Below are positions 1 through 4,216 of a DNA stretch of 7,195 nt, piece by piece. The position numbers were made by a program, and so were the translations under genes. Origin of the DNA: Candidatus Gracilibacteria bacterium CG2_30_37_12 (lineage in GTDB: Bacteria; Patescibacteriota; Gracilibacteria; BD1-5; UBA2023); assembly GCA_001873165.1 (NCBI GenBank), contig MNYO01000095.1:1-7195 (forward strand), written 5' to 3'. The notes under the pieces were generated by a model. That model made no database searches. It worked only from the letters and a program-made list of their open reading frames with translations, and was not told where the DNA came from. The number at the start of each line of letters is the position of its first letter. Position 1 is the first letter of the stretch.

Positions 1-113
1 TGTTTACAAATGAACGCCCGCATTCTTTGCATCTATTTTTTGGTTTTCAGGCATTATTGCACCCATCTTTTTTGATCCGAGAAGACCTACATTCCGGACA
101 TTTTTTTTGTCAT
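1..113 (-). CDS. IS1-family InsA-like transposase, N-terminal zinc-ribbon fragment (partial, frameshifted)
   Basis: The minus strand encodes a zinc-ribbon pattern like the N-terminal DNA-binding domain of IS1 InsA-type transposases: CPEC, then SSRIKKDGC, then RCKECGRSFV, so two CxxC pairs about 27 residues apart. The CPEC..FV frame contains one TGA (minus-strand codon at about 46-44), which gives a sensible Gly-Lys under code 25. The gene runs off the left edge. The only nearby ATG (113-111) is followed by ACA and an A8 tract that puts it one base out of phase with the zinc-ribbon frame. With seven A's it would read M-T-K-K-C-P-E-C, which looks native. The zinc-ribbon frame itself has a TAA just upstream and no usable start. 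This is therefore either a homopolymer indel, a decayed copy, or a gene relying on slippage. Only the DNA-binding part is visible, so the IS family is tentative. Confidence 0.6.
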
Positions 114-128
114 AATTATTCAGGATGA

Positions 129-158
129 AAAAATAGTACCAACGATAGTACTATTTTT
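129..158. repeat. Perfect 11-bp inverted repeat, hairpin with T-run on both strands
   Basis: The arms AAAAATAGTAC (129-139) and GTACTATTTTT (148-158) are perfectly complementary around an 8-nt loop. Both strands end in a T run, so it could act as a weak bidirectional terminator. It could also belong to the end of the adjacent insertion-sequence-like gene. The stem is AT-rich and no flanking + strand gene was found for it to terminate. Confidence 0.45.
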
Positions 159-248
159 CCTTTTACAATCAAGAGAACATAAAAAATCCAGCCTACATTT
201 TTTTCTATTTACCCTCTTTTTCCATCTTTCCAGGAACATATTCGCTCA

Positions 249-278
249 TCCTCCAGAAAATTCTCTGGGGGATTTTTT
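249..278 (+). terminator. Rho-independent terminator
   Basis: A 9-bp stem, TCCTCCAGA (249-257) with TCTGGGGGA (264-272, one G-T wobble), encloses a 6-nt loop and is followed by T6 (273-278). No convincing + strand gene lies between it and the minus-strand transposase fragment. The transcript it ends probably comes from outside the window, or from a gene lost or displaced by the insertion. Confidence 0.75.
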
Positions 279-317
279 GTATAAAAAAACGATTCATACC
301 GAATGACAGATAGAGAG

Positions 318-326
318 TGGTATAAC
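318..326 (+). promoter_or_regulatory. Possible extended -10 promoter of the prepilin-like gene
   Basis: TGG followed by TATAAC matches an extended -10 element (TGnTATAAT). It lies about 60 nt before the ATG and downstream of the 249-278 terminator. No good -35 hexamer is visible at 16-18 nt spacing, so this is only a candidate. Confidence 0.3.
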
Positions 327-387
327 AGTTTGAGTCAAAGGAATGGAGCCATAAGAGTATATTTTACTTTCATCTTACCTAATATAT

Positions 388-1368
388 ATGAAAACAAAAA
401 ATCTGAGAAGTGCATTCATAAAGAGAAATACGTACTGATTTACCCTCGTCGAACTCATTGTTGTCATCACTATCCTAGTGATTCTCTGAACCATAGCATT
501 TATGAGCCTCTCTGGATTCTCCGGTTCTGCCCGTGATTCTTCTCGAGTATCAGATCTTGCTAATCTTTCCAAAAGTCTGGAAGTTGCCAACATTAAACTT
601 GGTTCCTATCCAGAACCGGACAATCATTTCTTCGTTGCCTACTCAGGATGAGCTCTCTGGGAACAATGAACCATTGGAGAAACTGTTACGAATATTTTAA
701 AAGCCGGAGGAGTAAGTCTGAATAGAAAACCCACTGATCCACTAAATATTGCTAAAGAATATAACTACTCCCGTCTCGCCTACGGAAAAGCTTATCAGAT
801 AAAAGCTGATTACGAATGAGATAGTATCTCTTTTAGAAATCTTCCATTTGTTGATCAAACCTATGCAGCTTCATGAGATCCACAAATTTCCTATGTAGCA
901 GGAAACTACAATGGAGTGGTTGCTAAAACCCAGACAGGAGGTACTACCTATGTTCTTGCTATCCCAAGTCTTTTCATAAATACTTCTACTGGAGTGGTTT
1001 CCATAGATACCACAACGCAAACAGGATTCTATATCCTCTGACAGACTAACTCCTGAGGAACCTCTTTTACTCCAAAACTTGTCTATGCTTCTGGAGCTCT
1101 TCCATCAGCCACTGACTCCACCGGAACTCTCGCTCTTGCACAAAGCATTGCCAACACTTACTCACAGGAACCACTCTTGCCTCTACTCCACAAATCCAAT
1201 CCTACACAACAACTCTCACAACCAACAATACTGGAGCTCTCACCAATCTTGGAAACGGACTTGTTACGAGTGCTCTTAGGGGATCATTGGAAGTGACATT
1301 ACCAGCACCTCCACCTCCGCCAACCGATGCTTCTTGTTTTACTTTTAATGCAGGGTCTCAAACTATAA
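388..1368 (+). CDS. Type IV prepilin-like protein (N-terminal part of prepilin-LRR locus); TGA = Gly
   Basis: Read with TGA as glycine, this frame opens with a 17-residue basic leader (MKTKNLRSAF...), then G-FTLVELIVVITILV. This is the class III prepilin signal: Gly17 at -1, Phe18 at +1, Glu22 at +5 and a hydrophobic helix to about residue 40. The pilin subunit would be cut and N-methylated by prepilin peptidase and assembled into a type IV pilus or pseudopilus. The leader Gly itself is TGA (436-438). Further in-frame TGAs are at 487, 649, 667, 817, 874, 1039 and 1054. The region to about residue 258 looks like a real secreted domain rich in Gly, Ser, Thr and Tyr. After about 1150-1170 the frame degenerates and ends at TAA (326 residues), while the sensible continuation is in the -1 frame (next entry). 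One base appears to be missing. No Shine-Dalgarno precedes the ATG. Confidence 0.82.
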
Positions 1369-1928
1369 CAGGATATTCCAATACTTGTACAAAAGATGTT
1401 ATTATACCTTCAACTATTGGAGGAGTTACTGTGTTATATATTTGAAGTAATGCTTTTTGTAATAAAGGTCTCACGAGTGTGATTATACCAAATAGTGTGA
1501 CAAGGATAAATTATGGTGCTTATGATAATGGTGCTTTTTCCAATAATCATCTCACAAGTGTTATTATTCCAAACAGTGTGACAATTATTGGAGCGGATGC
1601 TTTTCAAACCAATCAACTTACCAGTGTGAGTATTCCAAATAGTGTGACATATATAGGTTTTTCTGCTTTTTATGGTAATGCTCTCACAAGTGTAACAATT
1701 CCAAACAGTGTGACAAGTATCTTAGGCAGTGCTTTTGATCTCAATCCACTTACAAATGTAACTATTCCCGGTAGTGTAACCAGTATCTGAGCCAGTGCCT
1801 TTACTTGTCTAAGTGCTCCAGGAACTGGAACGGTTTATTGACCAAGCTCGATCCAAACTATCTATAATACTAACGCGAATGGCGAATTTCAGAAGGTATG
1901 ATGTCTTATAAACTTTGTTCTTCAATAG
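1167..1928 (+). CDS. C-terminal part of the prepilin-LRR locus: Pro-rich linker and BspA-like leucine-rich repeats
   Basis: This frame, -1 relative to the prepilin frame, encodes a Thr/Asn-rich stretch (GTTLASTPQIQSYTTTLT), a proline hinge (PAPPPPPTD), and then about five leucine-rich repeats of the BspA/LRR_5 type (consensus LTSVxIPNSVTxIGxxAFxxN). A degenerate first repeat (DVIIPSTIGGVTVLYIGSNAF) precedes them. Four in-frame TGAs (1443, 1788, 1839, 1899) read as Gly; the first two fall where neighbouring repeats have Gly in the xIG position. The frame ends at TAG 1926-1928. It has no in-frame ATG, only TTG (1287) or GTG (1293, 1479), which supports its being the downstream half of the 388 gene rather than a separate gene. 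BspA-like repeats are typically surface adhesion or protein-binding modules. If joined, the product is about 510 residues. The junction (1141-1170) is inferred, so the 5' boundary here is approximate. Confidence 0.75.
1470..1814 (+). repeat. Five tandem leucine-rich-repeat units, 66-nt period
   Basis: The units start at 1470, 1551, 1617, 1683 and 1749. The first is 81 nt (27 residues) and the rest are 66 nt (22 residues). The DNA is strongly conserved around the IPNSVT segment (attccaaacagtgtgaca and close variants), while the AF-loop part varies. Near-identical cores suggest recent duplication or gene conversion, and the array could change copy number by slippage. Confidence 0.85.
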
Positions 1929-1941
1929 TCATCCTATTACA

Positions 1942-1983
1942 ATAATATCCATCCCAAATTTGGGATGGATATTATCTTCTTTT
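1942..1983 (+). terminator. Long palindromic rho-independent terminator of the prepilin-LRR locus
   Basis: A perfect 34-bp palindrome (1942-1975) has left arm ATAATATCCATCCCAAA and its exact reverse complement on the right, followed by cTTcTTTT. It begins 13 nt after the TAG stop. As RNA it would fold into a roughly 15-bp stem with a minimal loop. Confidence 0.8.
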
Positions 1984-2057
1984 AGATGACTTTATATGTA
2001 AACAGTATGTAAAAAGAATATGGAAAAAAGAAAGAAAGGCAAATCCTATAAAATCTT

Positions 2058-2085
2058 TTGCATTTTCAGTCATATTCCCTATAAT
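2058..2085 (+). promoter_or_regulatory. Probable sigma70-type promoter of the rpsF-ssb-rpsR cluster
   Basis: TTGCAT (2058-2063), a 16-nt spacer and a perfect TATAAT (2080-2085). Transcription would begin near 2092, giving a leader of about 123 nt ahead of rpsF. The -10 is consensus; the -35 keeps only TTG. Confidence 0.6.
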
Positions 2086-2100
2086 CCCCCCGAACTTTTT

Positions 2101-2198
2101 AAAGACAAGACTGGTGAAGTGCTAGGGAATTTCTCATCTGTCTTTCATAAGATTCATTTTTATTTTATATCTTTCTTACTGTTTCTGCGGTAAGATAT
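2101..2198 (+). promoter_or_regulatory. Structured 5' leader of rpsF, candidate autoregulatory site
   Basis: Two hairpins can be drawn in the predicted leader. AAAGACA (2101-2107) pairs with TGTCTTT (2139-2145), with extra internal pairing. ATATC-TTAC (2167-2179, with a 4-nt bulge) pairs with GTAAGATAT (2190-2198) around a 10-nt loop ending 16 nt before the ATG. rpsF leaders in many bacteria bind the S6:S18 complex. I cannot confirm the conserved bulge of that motif here, so the regulatory role is inferred. Confidence 0.35.
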
Positions 2199-2214
2199 CT
2201 AATCCATAAGCTCT

Positions 2215-2508
2215 ATGAGAAAATATGAACTTATGCTTATCCTCAATCCGGAACTCGGAGATGCAGGTGCAGCAACACTCCTCGGGGAGATTAAAGCCGA
2301 ACTTAAAACTATTGGTACTGTTATTGAGAAAGAAGATATCATGGGAGTAAAAGATCTTGCATACAAGATTAATAACTCTAAAACTGGATATTACGCTCTT
2401 TATAATCTTGGTCTTGAAAAAGGGGATTTCTTTGCTGTAACAAATGCATTTAATCTCAAGAAAGATATCTGGAGAAATATGTTTATTCGTCTCGAAGAAA
2501 CAAAATAA
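2215..2508 (+). CDS. rpsF: 30S ribosomal protein S6
   Basis: This 97-residue protein matches the bacterial S6 family in length (about 95-135) and pattern. It begins MRKYELMLILNPEL (the first beta strand). It continues with a helix, the GTVIEKEDIMGVKDLAYKI segment equivalent to the usual W/GxRxLAYxI, the YYALYNLGLE strand, and a basic C-terminal part (LKKDIWRNMFIRLEE). S6 binds the central domain of 16S rRNA together with S18 in the 30S platform. It starts the rpsF-ssb-rpsR cluster, a gene order widely conserved in bacteria, which strengthens the call. It has no in-frame TGA and ends in TAA. No Shine-Dalgarno precedes the ATG; the upstream bases are aatccataagctct. Confidence 0.95.
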   Translation: MRKYELMLILNPELGDAGAATLLGEIKAELKTIGTVIEKEDIMGVKDLAYKINNSKTGYYALYNLGLEKGDFFAVTNAFNLKKDIWRNMFIRLEETK

Positions 2509-2529
2509 TTTCAATATTTATATTGAAAT
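2508..2529 (+). repeat. AT-rich hairpin just after rpsF
   Basis: ATTTCAATA (2508-2516) and TATTGAAAT (2521-2529) form a 9-bp stem with a 4-nt loop overlapping the rpsF stop codon. No T-run follows, so it is more likely an mRNA end-protection or processing hairpin than a full terminator between rpsF and ssb. Confidence 0.4.
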
Positions 2530-2630
2530 GTTACATGTTTAATTTCCTGTACTTATTGTATAGCTGAAACATTATCTTCTTTCACGCTTCAAATATTTAG
2601 AGAATCTCTTATTATCTATATCTATATTTC

Positions 2631-3041
2631 ATGAGAACAGTCAATAAAGTTATATTAATCGGAAATGTTACAAAAGATCCATATATTAAATCTACTGCTG
2701 GAGATAAGAAAATCGCACTTTTCACTGTTGCAACAAATCGATATTATCGTGATGCAACTGGAGCAAATAAGAGTGAAGCAGAATACACAAATTGTGTTGC
2801 ATGGGGGCCTCTTGCGGAACGACTTGAACAATTTCTTGTAAAAGGAAAATTGGTATATATTGAAGGACGTCTCAAGACTAGTATTATCGATAAAGAAGAT
2901 GGAACGAAACTTCACAAGACAGAAGTGGTTGTTGTTAATCTTATATTTCTGAACAAACGAGAAGATTTTGCAGAAGATGAAGAAGTTATCGATGATGCGG
3001 TACTTGAACACTTTGATGATCTCGCCGATGATAAATTTTAA
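2631..3041 (+). CDS. ssb: Single-stranded DNA-binding protein
   Basis: This 136-residue protein has the SSB OB-fold over residues 1 to about 112. Recognisable blocks are the N-terminal NKVILIGNVTKDP, the strand FTVATNRYYRD, TNCVAWGPLAERL with Trp58, and KGKLVYIEGRLKTS. A short acidic tail follows and ends in DDLADDKF. Family members usually end in an acidic tip like DDDIPF that docks partner repair and replication proteins; here the terminal Phe is kept and Lys replaces Pro. SSB coats single-stranded DNA in replication, recombination and repair. The linker between the fold and the tip is short, as is common in reduced CPR genomes. It sits 122 nt after rpsF in the conserved rpsF-ssb-rpsR order. 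It ends in TAA, has no in-frame TGA, and has no Shine-Dalgarno (tctatatctatatttc precedes ATG). Confidence 0.96.
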   Translation: MRTVNKVILIGNVTKDPYIKSTAGDKKIALFTVATNRYYRDATGANKSEAEYTNCVAWGPLAERLEQFLVKGKLVYIEGRLKTSIIDKEDGTKLHKTEVVVVNLIFLNKREDFAEDEEVIDDAVLEHFDDLADDKF

Positions 3042-3050
3042 TATACTTCT

Positions 3051-3200
3051 GTCATACTGAGCGAAGTCGAAGTATCCCTTTAAATAAAGGCAATGAAACT
3101 AAAAGTTCTTAATATCTCGTAATTATAAATTAGATATTTTCTTTTATTACAGAGTCAATGAAGTAATTAAAAGGGATTCCTTCACTACGGTCGGAATGAT
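3051..3200. repeat. 150-bp imperfect palindromic (MITE-like) element between ssb and rpsR
   Basis: The 30-nt ends, 3052-3081 (beginning TCATACTGAGCGAAGTCGAA) and the reverse complement of 3170-3199 (beginning TCATTCCGACCGTAGTGAAG), match at about 22 of 30 positions. A nested pair, AATATCT (3111-3117) with AGATATT (3132-3138), shares the same centre near 3125, so the whole unit can fold as one long interrupted hairpin. Ends of the form GTCATnCTGAGCGAAG resemble short dispersed intergenic repeats seen in many bacterial genomes. It has no coding capacity. Confidence 0.65.
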
Positions 3201-3267
3201 AAACTCTCTACATTTTACTTTCGTACAGATATGCCACAGCATATTTCTACATTTTACCTTTCATTTT

Positions 3268-3555
3268 ATGGCTAAAACTATTTGCCCAATCGAGGCTCTT
3301 GGTATAAAAGAAATCGATTACAAAGATACTACTTTTCTTCGTCAATACATCACGAAGTTTAATAAAATCGTTCCACGATACTATTCTGGAGTGTCTCTTA
3401 AGAATCAAAGAAAACTTGCTCAAGCAATTAAACGAGCTCGTTGTATGGCACTTCTTCCATATGTTCTCAATCCTCGTGCAACTACTGCTGCACCAGTAAA
3501 GATTCTTGCTACTGCTCCAGTGGCAACTGAGAAAACAGAAGATGAACTTATGTAA
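3268..3555 (+). CDS. rpsR: 30S ribosomal protein S18
   Basis: This 95-residue protein has the S18 core: CPIEALGIKEIDYKD, then TTFLRQYITKFNKIVPRYYSG, then SLKNQRKLAQAIKRARCMALLPYV, the signature basic helices that bind 16S rRNA next to S6. The ATG at 3268 is chosen over the in-frame ATG at 3196. The extra 24 residues (MINSLHFTF...) are not S18-like and would begin inside the palindromic element. Residues from about 70 on form an Ala/Thr/Pro-rich tail (ATTAAPVKILATAPVATEK) that most S18 proteins lack. The leader has a near-direct repeat, CTACATTTTAC at 3208 and 3247, and no Shine-Dalgarno (acctttcatttt precedes ATG). It is the third gene of the S6-SSB-S18 cluster and is followed at once by a terminator. 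Confidence 0.95.
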   Translation: MAKTICPIEALGIKEIDYKDTTFLRQYITKFNKIVPRYYSGVSLKNQRKLAQAIKRARCMALLPYVLNPRATTAAPVKILATAPVATEKTEDELM

Positions 3556-3562
3556 AAAAAAG

Positions 3563-3591
3563 AAAAAGAGTGATAAATCACTCTTTTTTTT
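3563..3591 (+). terminator. Rho-independent terminator after rpsR
   Basis: AAAAAGAGTGA (3563-3573) pairs with TCACTCTTTTT (3578-3588) around a TAAA loop, within a T8 run (3584-3591). It starts 8 nt after the rpsR stop and ends the ribosomal cluster. Its last T's are also the start of the next promoter's -35. Confidence 0.88.
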
Positions 3592-3618
3592 GACTTTTTA
3601 GCCTTGCTTCCATATAAT
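3590..3618 (+). promoter_or_regulatory. Strong sigma70-type promoter of the small pilin gene
   Basis: TTGACT (3590-3595), an exact 17-nt spacer and TATAAT (3613-3618): 11 of 12 consensus positions. Predicted transcription starts near 3625, giving a leader of about 32 nt. The -35 overlaps the T-tract of the upstream terminator, so the two units are packed back to back. Confidence 0.85.
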
Positions 3619-3656
3619 GCACGGCGTTACGTATTTATCTATTAAATTTTAATTAT

Positions 3657-4007
3657 ATGAATATTTTAAAAACAGTTGGTTTTATCTCTCTTGCAAGTCT
3701 TGCTTCTTTGGAACAATCTTTTGCAGCTATTAATTTCTGAGGTGGTAATGTTCAATCAAATGTTGCAGGAACTGCCAATACGGCCGATACAGCTATTCAG
3801 AATCTTATAGGGAATGCTATGATGTTTCTTGGTATTCTTGCAGTTTGTTATGGTCTTTACGGAGGTTTTCTTATCATGACAGCTGCTGGAGAAGATGACA
3901 AAGTGAAGAAAGGAAAGACTATTCTTATTCAAGTTGCTATCGGTCTTGTGGTTATATTTCTTGCGAATTCTATCGTTCAATGGGTTCTTGGAAAGATTCT
4001 TATTTAA
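3657..4007 (+). CDS. VirB2/TrbC-like pilin (Mbov_0395-type), two TM segments, one TGA = Gly
   Basis: Read with TGA (3738-3740) as Gly28, this is a 116-residue protein. It has an N-terminal signal-like segment (MNILKTVGFISLASLASLEQ, with likely cleavage near AA24). A short Gly/Asn/Ala-rich linker follows, then TM1 (about 53-74, MMFLGILAVCYGLYGGFLIM), a charged loop (TAAGEDDKVKKGK), and TM2 (about 87-110, ILIQVAIGLVVIFLANSIV). This size and hairpin layout, with the GGFxxMTAxGxxxKVKKGKxI loop, is that of VirB2/TrbC-type conjugation pilins and the Mbov_0395 pilin-like family common in CPR bacteria. The expected location is the inner membrane, with possible extraction into a filament. Under the standard code only the last 62 residues from 3819 would be called, losing the signal peptide. 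Its own promoter and terminator make it monocistronic. No other secretion genes are in the window, so the role is inferred from family. Confidence 0.8.
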
Positions 4008-4032
4008 TTTAAGGATTTCCCATACATCTTCT

Positions 4033-4063
4033 AATCCCTCCGATTTCATCGGAGGGATTTTTT
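4033..4063 (+). terminator. Strong rho-independent terminator after the small pilin gene
   Basis: AATCCCTCCGAT (4033-4044) pairs perfectly with ATCGGAGGGATT (4048-4059) around a TTC loop, with T6 at 4058-4063. It lies 25 nt after the TAA. Confidence 0.93.
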
Positions 4064-4064
4064 G

Positions 4065-4081
4065 GTCCACAAAAAGTGGAC
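4065..4081. repeat. Small hairpin abutting the terminator
   Basis: GTCCAC (4065-4070) and GTGGAC (4076-4081) flank an A5 loop. It begins two bases after the terminator T-run. On the minus strand the loop is T5. No T-run follows on +, so its role is unclear. Confidence 0.4.
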
Positions 4082-4094
4082 AAACGAGGGAATT

Positions 4095-4203
4095 TCTATA
4101 AGATAAAAGAGTCAAAAGTTTTTAAAGTCTATAAATCCGAAAAAAGAGAAATAGACTTCAAAAATACGCTACTTTAAACTTTATAGACCTTTAACTTTAT
4201 AGA
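4095..4203 (+). promoter_or_regulatory. Repeat-rich leuS leader with five TCTATA/TATAGA cores
   Basis: The core TCTATA, or its complement TATAGA, occurs at 4095, 4128, 4151 (as ATAGA), 4182 and 4198. AACTTTATAGA is directly repeated at 4177 and 4193 (16-nt period). AAGTCTAT (4125-4132) can pair either with ATAGACTT (4151-4158) or with the TTTATAGAC segment at 4180-4188, so alternative hairpins are possible. The TATAGA copies could also serve as -10 elements, but no good -35 was found. There is no T-box signature (no AGGGTGGNACCGCG-like stretch) although the downstream gene is a tRNA synthetase. Confidence 0.35.
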
Positions 4204-4216
4204 TTTCTCAATTCTT

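Noticed and set aside
303..536. Open frame of 77 residues on + overlapping the start of the prepilin gene.
   Set aside because: It runs out of phase over the clear prepilin signal sequence and its translation has no protein-like pattern.
1141..1170. Programmed -1 ribosomal frameshift between pilin and LRR parts.
   Set aside because: No slippery heptamer in the right phase and no evident downstream stem-loop or pseudoknot; a missing base is the simpler explanation.
388..1928. In-frame TGAs as selenocysteine codons or as signs of pseudogene decay.
   Set aside because: There are about twelve, without adjacent SECIS-like hairpins. One must be Gly at the prepilin -1 site, and two fall at Gly columns of the LRR repeats. 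TAA/TAG are absent within the coding frames until the ends.
3756..4115. Minus-strand open frame over the small pilin gene and its terminator.
   Set aside because: It spans the terminator hairpin and the opposite strand of a well-supported gene with promoter and terminator; composition is low-complexity Lys/Asn/Ser.
4064..4216. T-box riboswitch upstream of leuS.
   Set aside because: The leader is only about 150 nt, entirely AT-rich, and lacks the conserved T-box bulge sequence and a downstream antiterminator/terminator pair.
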